A stretch of 64,000 nucleotides of DNA from NCBI RefSeq assembly GCF_014217565.1, contig NZ_CP043661.1:3720001-3784000 (forward strand), in the 5' to 3' direction. How positions within the stretch are numbered: position 1 is the stretch's first letter; the number at the start of each line of letters is the position of its first letter. Positions 1 to 7,740 of this stretch are shown in pieces. Below the pieces are notes generated by a model that did not search any database, was not told the origin of the DNA, and worked only from the letters and a program-made list of their open reading frames with translations. The DNA is from Kribbella qitaiheensis (lineage in GTDB: Bacteria > Actinomycetota > Actinomycetes > Propionibacteriales > Kribbellaceae). Both the position numbers and the translations under genes were made by a program.

Positions 1-542
1 GCGGTCTCATCCGCGCCCTGGTGACTGTCCCGCTGGTCCTCCCGCCCGTAGTAGGTGGTGTCGCGCTGCTCCTGGTGCTCGGTAGGCGCGGGCTGGTCGG
101 GGAGCACCTCGACCTCTGGTTCGGCTTCTCGCTGCCATTCACCACAGCCGGGGTGATCGTCGCGGAGGCGTTCGTGGCGATGCCGTTCCTGGTGATCTCG
201 GTGGAAGGCGCCCTGCGCGCGGCAGACCCGCGGTACGAAGAAGCAGCCGCCACTCTCGGCGCAGGCCGCTGGCTGACTTTCCGGCGGGTCACCCTGCCGT
301 CGATCGCGCCCGGCATCGTGGCGGGCGCTGTGCTGTGCTGGGCCCGCGCCCTCGGCGAGTTCGGCGCCACAATCACCTTCGCCGGGAACCTTCCCGGCCG
401 TACTACGACGATGCCGCTGGCTGTCTATCTCGCACTGGAGACCGACCCCGACGTCGCCGTAGTACTGAGCGTCGTCCTGCTCGCAGTCTCGGTCGTGGTT
501 CTCGCCTGCCTACGGGAACGCTGGATCAGTGGTCTGCGATGA
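1..542 (+). CDS. modB: Molybdate ABC transporter permease ModB (5' truncated by window)
   Basis: The reading frame is already open at base 3, so the N-terminus lies outside the window; about 180 C-terminal residues are visible. They contain membrane segments and the inner-membrane permease cytoplasmic loop with the EAA-type motif (EEAAATLGA...W), followed by a typical ModB region (ARALGEFGAT) and a final membrane helix. ModB is the membrane channel of the high-affinity molybdate importer. Its TGA overlaps the ATG of modC, indicating translational coupling. The 'ALGEFGAT' loop favours molybdate/tungstate over sulfate permeases. Confidence in the family is high; substrate is inferred from the ModC-like partner. 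Confidence 0.88.
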   Translation, partial: GLIRALVTVPLVLPPVVGGVALLLVLGRRGLVGEHLDLWFGFSLPFTTAGVIVAEAFVAMPFLVISVEGALRAADPRYEEAAATLGAGRWLTFRRVTLPSIAPGIVAGAVLCWARALGEFGATITFAGNLPGRTTTMPLAVYLALETDPDVAVVLSVVLLAVSVVVLACLRERWISGLR

Positions 543-1600
543 CCCTGTACGCCGAACTCCGAGTCACCCGAGCCGCCTTCCAGCTGGACCTGGACCTCAC
601 CGTCGAGCCAGGCGAGGTGGTCGCCCTGCTCGGCCCCAACGGCGCGGGCAAGACCACCGCCCTGCGCGCTATCGCCGGGCTGCTGCCAGTCACCGGGGGG
701 CGGATCCGTCTCGGCGACGAGGTCTGGGACGAGCCGCCACGGGTGTTCCGCTCCGCCGACCGGCGCCCGATCGGCGTGGTGTTCCAGGACTACCTACTGT
801 TCAACCACCTCACCGCACTCGAGAACGTCGCCTTCGGACTGCGCGCCCGCGGCGTGGACAAGCGAATCGCCCGCGCCGAGGCAGCCCGCTGGCTCGAGCT
901 GGTCGGACTCGGCGACCACCTGAAGAGCCGCCCGCGCTCGCTCTCCGGCGGTCAGGCCCAGCGAGTAGCCCTGGTCCGCGCACTGGCCACCTCACCCGAG
1001 CTTCTGCTCCTCGACGAGCCCCTGGCCGCTCTGGACGCCAGTACGACGCTGCACGTGCGCGCCGAACTGGGCGAGCACCTTCGGAGGTACGAAGGCCGCA
1101 CTCTCCTGGTCACGCATGACCCGCTGGACGCGATGGTCCTGGCCGACCGTCTCGTCATCGTCGAGCACGGCCGGATCGTCCAGGAAGGCGCTCCGACCGA
1201 GATCGCTCGCCGCCCGAGGACGGAGTACGTCGCCCAGCTCGTCGGCCTCAACCTCTACCGCGGCACCGCCGACGGCACCACCGTCGCCCTGACCGGCGGC
1301 GGCTCCCTGACGATCGCCGCACCGACGTCCGGCAACGTCCACGTGGCGTTCCCGCCATCCGCAGTCAGCCTGTACGCCGAGCAGCCGGCCGGCAGCCCAC
1401 GCAACACCTGGCCCGCGGTGGTCGCGGGACTCGAACAGCACGCCCACACCGTCCGCGTCCGCCTCGACGCCTCCCCCAGCGGCCCACCCACGCTCCTCGC
1501 CGACATCACCCCCGCCGCCGTCGCCGAGCTCCGGCTCACCCCCGGCCAGCACCTGCACGCCACCCTCAAGGCCACCGAGATCCAGACCTATCCCAGCTGA
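539..1600 (+). CDS. modC: Molybdate ABC transporter ATP-binding protein ModC
   Basis: A 353-residue ATPase. Walker A GPNGAGKT is at residues 32-39, the ABC signature LSGGQ at 135-139 and Walker B LLLLDE at 155-160, followed by the switch histidine (VTHD). The C-terminal ~65 residues resemble a MOP/TOBE molybdate-binding domain, as in ModC. The ATG at 539 overlaps the modB stop; the longer open frame upstream only shadows modB. It energises molybdate import. A molybdopterin enzyme (16235-18337) is encoded in the same window, so the supply of Mo is biologically coherent, although the two loci are not adjacent. Confidence 0.9.
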   Translation: MTLYAELRVTRAAFQLDLDLTVEPGEVVALLGPNGAGKTTALRAIAGLLPVTGGRIRLGDEVWDEPPRVFRSADRRPIGVVFQDYLLFNHLTALENVAFGLRARGVDKRIARAEAARWLELVGLGDHLKSRPRSLSGGQAQRVALVRALATSPELLLLDEPLAALDASTTLHVRAELGEHLRRYEGRTLLVTHDPLDAMVLADRLVIVEHGRIVQEGAPTEIARRPRTEYVAQLVGLNLYRGTADGTTVALTGGGSLTIAAPTSGNVHVAFPPSAVSLYAEQPAGSPRNTWPAVVAGLEQHAHTVRVRLDASPSGPPTLLADITPAAVAELRLTPGQHLHATLKATEIQTYPS

Positions 1601-1684
1601 CCGGTCCGACTCACAGACAGTTGCCTGCCGCAACGAAGGATTGAGCGGATACTGAGCACGACCGCTGGACCCGGGCGTTGGGAG

Positions 1685-2650
1685 ATGGTTGTGGCTGAGC
1701 CGAGTACCGAGTGGCGTGAAGTGATCGCCGCGGACGAGCAGGAGCGGCACGAGCGGCAGGCCGCGGAGTTCGCCGCGATGCAGGAGCGGAAGTCCGCGAA
1801 GTACGGGACCGGGCGGGCGCTGCACCGCAAGCAGGTCGCCGCGCTCCGGGCGACCCTGGACGTGCCGGCCGACCTCCCGGAGTACGCCCGGCAGGGGCTC
1901 TTCAAGATCCCCGATCGGCACGACGCGTGGATCCGGCTGTCGAACGGCGGCTTCAACCGGGCGGCCGACGGCGTGCCCGACATCCGCGGCTTCTCCATCA
2001 AGGTGCTCGGCGTCTCCGGCCCGGCCGCGCTCGGCGGGGAAGCCGTCTCGCAGGACTTCGCGCTGATCAACCACGAGCGGTTCAGCTCCGCGACCAGCGA
2101 GGACTTCACCAAGGTGGTCACCACCGGCGGCAGCACCCCGGGCGGGATCCTGCTCCGGCTGCTGAAGAACCCGGGCATGATCCCCCAACTCAAGACGGTC
2201 TCGACCGCGCTCAAGTCGCCGTTCAGCGGGTTCGCCACTCACGACTTCTTCAGCGCCGCTCCGATCGCGTTCGGCCCGTACGCCGTCCGCGTGCGGCTGA
2301 TGGCCGCGTCGGACCAGGTGAATCCGTCGGCGAGCGACGACTGGGCCACGGACATCTACGACCGGCTGATCGGCAACCCGCTCTCCTACGACCTCCAGGT
2401 GCAGTTCTTCACCGACGAGAAGGCCACCCCGATCGAGGACGCGTCGATCGACTGGGCCGCGTCGCCCTATCTGACCGTGGCCAGGTTGACCGTGCCGCGG
2501 CAGAAGCCGGACGAGACGCTGGCCACCCAGGTGGAGGCGGCCCGCTTCGATCCCTGGAACGCGCTGACCGACCATCGGCCGCTCGGCGAGGTGATGCGGG
2601 CCCGCAAGGTCGCGTACTACGCCAGCCAGCAGGCCCGCTCGGCCGAGTGA
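1685..2650 (+). CDS. Small catalase-family protein (heme catalase-like domain)
   Basis: About 320 residues, far shorter than classical catalases (around 480+) but close to the minimal catalase-related peroxidase/catalase-like group. A conserved His (GTGRALHRK, residue 47) sits where the distal heme-pocket His of catalase would be, followed by the LSNGGF and DIRGFSIK segments typical of the catalase core. I could not confirm the proximal Tyr ligand, so peroxide dismutation is not certain; other members use heme for peroxygenase or related chemistry. The ATG at 1685 directly abuts a GGAG; a GTG at 1691 has better spacing (6 nt) and may be the true start. It is monocistronic. Confidence 0.72.
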   Translation: MVVAEPSTEWREVIAADEQERHERQAAEFAAMQERKSAKYGTGRALHRKQVAALRATLDVPADLPEYARQGLFKIPDRHDAWIRLSNGGFNRAADGVPDIRGFSIKVLGVSGPAALGGEAVSQDFALINHERFSSATSEDFTKVVTTGGSTPGGILLRLLKNPGMIPQLKTVSTALKSPFSGFATHDFFSAAPIAFGPYAVRVRLMAASDQVNPSASDDWATDIYDRLIGNPLSYDLQVQFFTDEKATPIEDASIDWAASPYLTVARLTVPRQKPDETLATQVEAARFDPWNALTDHRPLGEVMRARKVAYYASQQARSAE

Positions 2651-2910
2651 CCCCTGTATACAAACAGTGATCAGCGGATTGCACGACGTAATCAAGACAA
2701 AGTTACGGGCTGTGATCTCACTGCCGCGAATTGACATCATGTAACGTCGATTTCACCGCTCAAAGTGATCTCGATGTAACAAAGAGTGATTACTTACTCA
2801 CTCGTAGCGTATGTATTCTTCACGGGCTAGTCGTGACGTCATGCACTACGCCGACCCCTCTCGTGGTGCCCAAGATGTGCCGGGCAACCACGAGAGGGGG
2901 ACGAACTGCG
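2651..2910 (+). promoter_or_regulatory. Regulatory region of the class III lanthipeptide locus
   Basis: This stretch between the catalase-like gene and lanKC is noticeably AT-richer than its surroundings. It carries three copies of GTGATC (near 2667, 2712 and 2765), two copies of ATGTAAC (2739 and 2774) and a TTGACA hexamer at 2731-2736 that could be a -35 element. The repeated words look like binding sites for an activator. The divergently placed LuxR-type regulator at 11071-11703 is one candidate. No clear -10 could be assigned. Confidence 0.45.
2855..2899 (+). promoter_or_regulatory. Hairpin that sequesters the lanKC ribosome-binding site
   Basis: CCCCTCTCGTGGT (2855-2867) pairs perfectly with ACCACGAGAGGGG (2887-2899). 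The stem extends inward by GCCC (2868-2871)/GGGC (2882-2885) after a single bulged A, leaving a 10-nt loop. The right arm is the only Shine-Dalgarno-like sequence (GAGAGGGGG) before the lanKC ATG at 2911. There is no U-run, so translational control or attenuation is more likely than a simple terminator. Confidence 0.65.
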
Positions 2911-5484
2911 ATGGAAAGTTACGAGCTGTACTGCCTGGCCGACCGGCGGTTCTACGACACCCCGGCGAACCGTGGCGCCGAGCATCCGGACTTCGCGCTC
3001 TGCTCGCGGCCCGTCCCGGACGGCTGGGATCACGTGCCCGGCGACCTGTGGATGCACTACGCGCCGGCCGGGCTTGAACTGCCGGCCCAGGGCTGGAAGA
3101 TCCACGTCTCCTCCGGGCTCGCGGACGCCGAACGGGCGCTGACCGTGGTGTGGGACTACTGCGTCCCCCGCGGGATCGCGTTCAAGTTCCTCCGCAACGA
3201 GCCGGTCCTGGTGATGGTCAACTCGAAGTCCGCCCCGCGCGGTTCGAGCGGCAAGCTGGTGACGATCTACCCGACCGACGAGGCCCAGCTCGAGCTGGTG
3301 CTGAAGGAGCTCGACGACCTGCTGCGGGGCGTCCAGGGGCCGTACATCCTGAGCGACCTGCGATACGCCGAAGGCCCGCTCTTTGTCCGGTACGGCGCGT
3401 TCGTCAGCCGCTACTGCCTCAACGACTCCGGCGAGCGGGTCCTCGCGCTCGCCGACGACCACGGCCGGCTGGTGCCGGATCACCGCGGTCCGACCTTCTC
3501 GATGCCACCCTGGGCGACGTTGCCGTCCTTCCTCGAGTCGCATCTTGAAGCCCGGAACTCGGTCACCACCAACGAGCTGGCCTACACGATCGAGAGCGTC
3601 ATCCAGTTCTCCAACGGCGGCGGCGTCTACCTCGGCCACCACAACGAGACGCAGGCGCGGGTGGTGCTCAAGGAGGGCCGGCCGCTGGCCGGGCTCGACA
3701 TGGGCGGCCGGGACGCGGTGGCCCGGATCGGCCACGAGCGGGACATCCTGCAGCGACTCGTCGGCCTCGACGTGGTGCCGGACCTGCACGACTACTTCCA
3801 GCTGGGCGAGCACCACTTCCTGGTCCAGGAGCACGTCGACTCAAACTCCCTGCAGCGCGAGCTGGTCCGCCGCTATCCGCTGACCCACCCGGACGCGACC
3901 GAGGCCCAGCGTGCGGAGTACGCCGAATGGGCCACCACGACGGTTGCCCGGGTCGAGGCGGCGGTCAGTCAGCTGCACGGCCGGGGTGTGGTCTTCTGCG
4001 ACCTGCACCCGGACAACGTGCTGCTCGGTGTGGACGACCGGCTCGTCCTGATCGACTTCGAGGTCGCGACGCTCGCCGAGGAGAAGGCCCGGTCGGCGCT
4101 CGCGCACCCTGGGTACGCCGCTCCGGGCGATCGCCAGGGCATCGACGTCGACCTCTACGCGCTGGCCTGCATCACACTTGGTCTCTACGCGCCGCAGGCG
4201 ACGATGCTGCTGAATCTCCATCCCGGCAAGGCTTTCCAGCTCGCAGAGATGATCACCGAGACCTTCCCGGTGCCGCAGGCGACCGTCGCCGCCGCGGTCC
4301 GGACCATCGTCGGACCAGATGTCAGCAGTGATCCCGAGATGACCGATCTAGCCCTGCCCGGCAAGGCCGAGTGGACCGAGGTCCGCGCAGCGTTGACGAC
4401 GGCAATCGTTGCCAGTGCCACCCCGGACCGCGACGACCGGTTGTTCCCGGGCGACATCGCGCAGTTCCAGCCGGGCGGCGGGACGAGCATCGCCAACGGG
4501 GCGGCAGGAGTTCTCTACGCCCTGGCCAAGACCGGCGCGGGCCGCTTCCCGGAGTACGACGAGTGGCTGCGCAAGCACGCACTCGCCTCGGACACCGGAC
4601 CAGGCCTGTACGACGGGTTGCACGGCGTCGCGCACGTCCTCGACGAGCTCGGCTATCGCCAGGACGCACTCGACCTGGTCGACCGGACCCTGGCCGACGA
4701 CTACGCGACCCGCGAGCTCGGGCTGCACTCCGGCCTGGCCGGCATCGGGCTGAACCTGCTGCACTTCGCGGCCGAGCCGGCCTTGCAGGCGAAGGCGATC
4801 CGGGTGATCGAGCTGGTCGCGGACCGGCTCGGTGACATCCACGACGTACCGGAGCTCAGTGGCGGGCCGCATCCGCGGGCCGGGCTGATGTTCGGGTCTT
4901 CAGGTCCGGCATTGCTGTTCCTGCAGGCGTTCGAGTGGTTCGGTGACACGGGGCTGCTCGACCTGGCCGAGATCGCGCTGCGGCAGGATCTGCGCCGTTG
5001 CCTGACGACGCCGGACGGCATGCTGCAGGTGAACCAGGGCTGGCGGACGCTGCCGTACCTCGAAGAGGGCTCGGCCGGTGTCGCGCTGGTGCTGGAGCGC
5101 TACCTGCGGCACCGACCCGACGAGGAGCTGGCCGCGTCGCTCGAAGGCCTGCGCCGGGTCACCCACTGCTCCTACTACGTCCAGCCCGGGTTGTTCATGG
5201 GTCGCGCCGGCTTGCTGCTGACGGCAGCCCAGTTGACCGAGCCCCAAGAGACCCTCGACGACTTGGTGAAGGGCCTCGGCTGGCATGCGATGCCGTTCGC
5301 CGGTGGCCTCACCTTCCCCGGTAACCAGTTGCTCCGTCTCTCGATGGACCTGGCGACCGGATCGGCCGGCGTCCTGCTGGCCCTGGGAACCGCGCTGCAC
5401 GAGCGGCCGGTGTCCCTCCCGTTCCTCGGACCTCCCCAGTGGTCCGAGTCCACATCCCTACCAACTGCATCGAAGGAGGTGTAA
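2911..5484 (+). CDS. lanKC: Class III lanthipeptide synthetase (LanKC)
   Basis: An 857-residue three-domain enzyme. The N-terminus (YELYCLADRRFYDTP...) is the RamC/LabKC-type lyase region. The centre is a Ser/Thr-kinase-like domain with a catalytic-loop motif CDLHPDNV (Asp364) and a metal-binding DFE (Asp382). The C-terminus is LanC-like with repeated GxxG-type segments. The C-terminal domain lacks the WCxG and CHG zinc ligands, which separates class III from classes II and IV. The family phosphorylates Ser/Thr of the precursor, eliminates to dehydroamino acids and cyclises to lanthionine or labionin. Start chosen at ATG 2911 by family alignment; an open extension to 2731 is unlikely. The precursor follows 3 nt downstream. 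The gene is closely analogous to FlaKC of the Kribbella flavipeptin system (recalled, not searched). Confidence 0.93.
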   Translation: MESYELYCLADRRFYDTPANRGAEHPDFALCSRPVPDGWDHVPGDLWMHYAPAGLELPAQGWKIHVSSGLADAERALTVVWDYCVPRGIAFKFLRNEPVLVMVNSKSAPRGSSGKLVTIYPTDEAQLELVLKELDDLLRGVQGPYILSDLRYAEGPLFVRYGAFVSRYCLNDSGERVLALADDHGRLVPDHRGPTFSMPPWATLPSFLESHLEARNSVTTNELAYTIESVIQFSNGGGVYLGHHNETQARVVLKEGRPLAGLDMGGRDAVARIGHERDILQRLVGLDVVPDLHDYFQLGEHHFLVQEHVDSNSLQRELVRRYPLTHPDATEAQRAEYAEWATTTVARVEAAVSQLHGRGVVFCDLHPDNVLLGVDDRLVLIDFEVATLAEEKARSALAHPGYAAPGDRQGIDVDLYALACITLGLYAPQATMLLNLHPGKAFQLAEMITETFPVPQATVAAAVRTIVGPDVSSDPEMTDLALPGKAEWTEVRAALTTAIVASATPDRDDRLFPGDIAQFQPGGGTSIANGAAGVLYALAKTGAGRFPEYDEWLRKHALASDTGPGLYDGLHGVAHVLDELGYRQDALDLVDRTLADDYATRELGLHSGLAGIGLNLLHFAAEPALQAKAIRVIELVADRLGDIHDVPELSGGPHPRAGLMFGSSGPALLFLQAFEWFGDTGLLDLAEIALRQDLRRCLTTPDGMLQVNQGWRTLPYLEEGSAGVALVLERYLRHRPDEELAASLEGLRRVTHCSYYVQPGLFMGRAGLLLTAAQLTEPQETLDDLVKGLGWHAMPFAGGLTFPGNQLLRLSMDLATGSAGVLLALGTALHERPVSLPFLGPPQWSESTSLPTASKEV

Positions 5485-5487
5485 CAC

Positions 5488-5622
5488 ATGGCACTTCTCG
5501 ACCTTCAGGGTCTGGAGACCCCGAGCTACGGCGGCGGCCACCACGGTGGTGGTTCGACGCTGACCGTTCTCGGCTGCGCTTCGCACACCCCGAGCAACCT
5601 GAGCCTTCTGCTCTGCCACTGA
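5488..5622 (+). CDS. lanA: Class III lanthipeptide precursor peptide (SapB/flavipeptin type)
   Basis: A 44-residue peptide starting 3 nt after lanKC, with a strong AAGGAGG Shine-Dalgarno (5473-5479). The leader MALLDLQGLE contains the LLDLQ helix recognised by class III kinases. A Gly/His-rich linker (GGGHHGGG, residues 15-22) follows Pro12. The C-terminal core has two S/T-x2-S/T-x3-C units: S23-T26-C30 and S36-S39-C43. This is the spacing used for labionin or lanthionine rings in SapB-like peptides, so two rings are predicted. Pro12 (and Pro35) are potential sites for the prolyl oligopeptidase encoded next. The C-terminus is His44. Confidence 0.92.
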   Translation: MALLDLQGLETPSYGGGHHGGGSTLTVLGCASHTPSNLSLLLCH

Positions 5623-5668
5623 TCGGTTCCGGCGCATCGGTTCTGAGTGGCCGGTGCAAGGGTTTCGT

Positions 5669-5702
5669 CGGCCCTGGGCGGAAGCAATTCCGCCCAGGGC
5701 CG
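5669..5702 (+). terminator. Perfect 15-bp hairpin with GCAA loop after the precursor gene
   Basis: CGGCCCTGGGCGGAA (5669-5683) and TTCCGCCCAGGGCCG (5688-5702) are perfect inverse complements around a GCAA tetraloop. GGGTT (5660-5664) and AACCC (5703-5707) add an outer stem. No U-tract follows. Position suggests partial termination or 3'-end protection, giving more precursor mRNA than mRNA for downstream processing and export genes. Confidence 0.8.
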
Positions 5703-5772
5703 AACCCGTGAAGCGATGGGTGAGGTCAGGGAAGGAAGGCGGTGGATTGAGGACCGCCGGAAGGAGGCACTC

Positions 5773-7740
5773 GTGCACCACCAGGCACCTACCGAAGCTT
5801 CTGACGTACGGCGATTGCCGCTGGTCGAGGAGCTGCACGGCCATGCCGTCGCGGATCCCTACCGCTGGCTGGAAGACGCCGCGAGCCCGGAAACCCTGCG
5901 CTGGCAGGAGATCCAGGACCAGCTCTGGCTGAATCACACCGCAGGTCTGTCGAGCCGCTTCCGGCTCCGGACCGGGGTCAAGAATCTCTCCGCCGTCGGA
6001 TCGACGTCAGCTCCCGTCTGGCGGGGCGACCGCGTTTTCGTACTCCGCCAAGAGGCAACCCGTGAGCATCCCGTGCTCTTCGTCGACGACGTCGCGCTGC
6101 TGGATCCACAGCAGCTCGATCCGACCGGATCGACGACGCTCGACAGCTGGCAGCCATCCCCGGACGGATCTCTGCTGGCTTGCCAGCTCTCCAGCGGCGG
6201 CACCGAGCAGGCAAGTATGTCCGTGCTCGACGTGGCCACCGGTGAGGTCGTGGACGGCCCGATCGACGGCTGCCGCTACTCCCCCGTCGCCTGGCTCCCG
6301 GACGGAAAGTCCTTCTACTACGTGCGATTCCGCCAGGTCCGGCGGCATCACCTCGGCTCGGCCGATGACGACCAGGTGCTCCCCGGCGAAGCGTCGTACG
6401 GGCTGGAGCTCAGCGCGGACGGGCGCTGGCTGACGATCTCCGCGGTGCGCGGGGCCGCCAACGATCTCTGGCTCGCCGACCTGAGCAAGGGCGAGCCGCC
6501 GGCCGTCATCCAGCAGGGCGTCGACGCGATCACCCTGATGTCAGTGGGGCCTGACGGCCGGATGTACGTCGTGACGACCCGCGACGCCCCGACCGGCCGG
6601 ATCTGCGTGGGCGACCCGGAAGCTCCACTGGTCTGGCACGACTTCGTCCCGGCCGATCCGGAAGCGCCGCTGAGCAGCCTGGCGATCCTCGACAAGGTCG
6701 TCCTCGTCGGCCGGACCAGGCGTGCGCTCGGCGAAATCGTGGTCCATGACCTGGTCACCGGTCGCAGGCTCGGCGAGGTCGAACTGCCCGGCGCGGGCTC
6801 GGTCGGCTCGCTGACCAGCCGCCCAGAAGGCGGCCACGAGGCCTGGTTCAGCTACACCGACAGCATCACCCCGGCCGCGATCATGCGGTACGACGCCGGC
6901 ACGGCCCGGACGACGCGATGGTCGGATCCGCCCGGTGCAGTCGAAGGGCTGGAAGCCGAGACGCAGCAGCTGGAGTACAGCTCGGCCGACGGCACGGTGC
7001 TGCGGATGCTGGTGATCGCGAAGCCGGGCGCCGGGCCGCGACCGACAATCCTCTACGGGTACGGCGGATTCGGCCAGTCGTTGACGCCGACGTACTCGGC
7101 CTTCGCGCTCGCCTGGGTCGAGGCAGGCGGGGTATTCGTGACCGCGAACCTGCGCGGCGGCGGCGAGGGCGGCGACGCCTGGCATCGGGCCGGGACGCTG
7201 GCCGGTAAGCAGAAGGTGTTCGACGACTACATCGCGGCGGCGGAGTTCCTGATCGCTGGAGGCTGGACATCAGCCGACCAACTCGCGCTGTGCGGTGAGT
7301 CCAACGGAGGACTGCTTGTGGGCGCGGCGCTGACCCAGCGGCCAGAGCTCTTCGCGGCCGCCGTCTGCTCGGCGCCGCTGCTGGACATGGTCCGGTACGA
7401 GCTGTCCGGTCTCGGGCCGAGTTGGGTGCCGGAGTTCGGCTCGGCCTCGGATCCCGTGGCCTTCGAGAACCTGCTGAGCTACTCGCCGTATCACCGGGTG
7501 GTTCCGGGGGTGAAGTATCCGGCTGTGCTGTTCACGGTCTTCGGTGGTGACACCCGGGTGGATCCACTGCACGCCCGCAAGATGTGTGCTGCGCTCCAAC
7601 ATGCGACCGCCGGGCAGGGCCCGATCCTGTTCCGCCTCGAACAGGACTCCGGTCACGGCGCCCGGTCGGCAGGCAAGGGCATCAGCCTGGCCGCCGACAT
7701 GCTCGCCTTCCTAGCCACCGAAACCGGCCTCAGCTCATGA
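5773..7740 (+). CDS. Prolyl oligopeptidase (S9A), putative lanthipeptide leader peptidase
   Basis: A 655-residue S9 serine peptidase: N-terminal beta-propeller followed by an alpha/beta-hydrolase domain. The catalytic triad is visible: Ser510 in GESNGGLL, Asp593 in GGDTRVDP (with Arg595, equivalent to the substrate-anchoring Arg of POP) and His628 in SGHGA. Start is GTG 5773, 5 nt after AAGGAGG; the ATG-like extension upstream would run through the hairpin. There is no signal peptide, so it is cytoplasmic. In the flavipeptin system a cluster-encoded prolyl oligopeptidase (FlaP) removes the leader after a Pro; the same role is inferred here, with Pro12 of the precursor as the likely site. Its stop overlaps the next ATG. 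Confidence 0.9.
   Translation: MHHQAPTEASDVRRLPLVEELHGHAVADPYRWLEDAASPETLRWQEIQDQLWLNHTAGLSSRFRLRTGVKNLSAVGSTSAPVWRGDRVFVLRQEATREHPVLFVDDVALLDPQQLDPTGSTTLDSWQPSPDGSLLACQLSSGGTEQASMSVLDVATGEVVDGPIDGCRYSPVAWLPDGKSFYYVRFRQVRRHHLGSADDDQVLPGEASYGLELSADGRWLTISAVRGAANDLWLADLSKGEPPAVIQQGVDAITLMSVGPDGRMYVVTTRDAPTGRICVGDPEAPLVWHDFVPADPEAPLSSLAILDKVVLVGRTRRALGEIVVHDLVTGRRLGEVELPGAGSVGSLTSRPEGGHEAWFSYTDSITPAAIMRYDAGTARTTRWSDPPGAVEGLEAETQQLEYSSADGTVLRMLVIAKPGAGPRPTILYGYGGFGQSLTPTYSAFALAWVEAGGVFVTANLRGGGEGGDAWHRAGTLAGKQKVFDDYIAAAEFLIAGGWTSADQLALCGESNGGLLVGAALTQRPELFAAAVCSAPLLDMVRYELSGLGPSWVPEFGSASDPVAFENLLSYSPYHRVVPGVKYPAVLFTVFGGDTRVDPLHARKMCAALQHATAGQGPILFRLEQDSGHGARSAGKGISLAADMLAFLATETGLSS

Noticed and set aside
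335..538. N-terminal extension of the ModC frame
   Set aside because: It overlaps modB in another frame; the ATG at 539 overlaps the modB stop as usual for this pair.
992..2740. Long minus-strand frame of 582 codons opposite modC and the catalase-like gene
   Set aside because: Low-complexity Arg/Gly/Pro-rich product typical of antisense frames in high-GC DNA.
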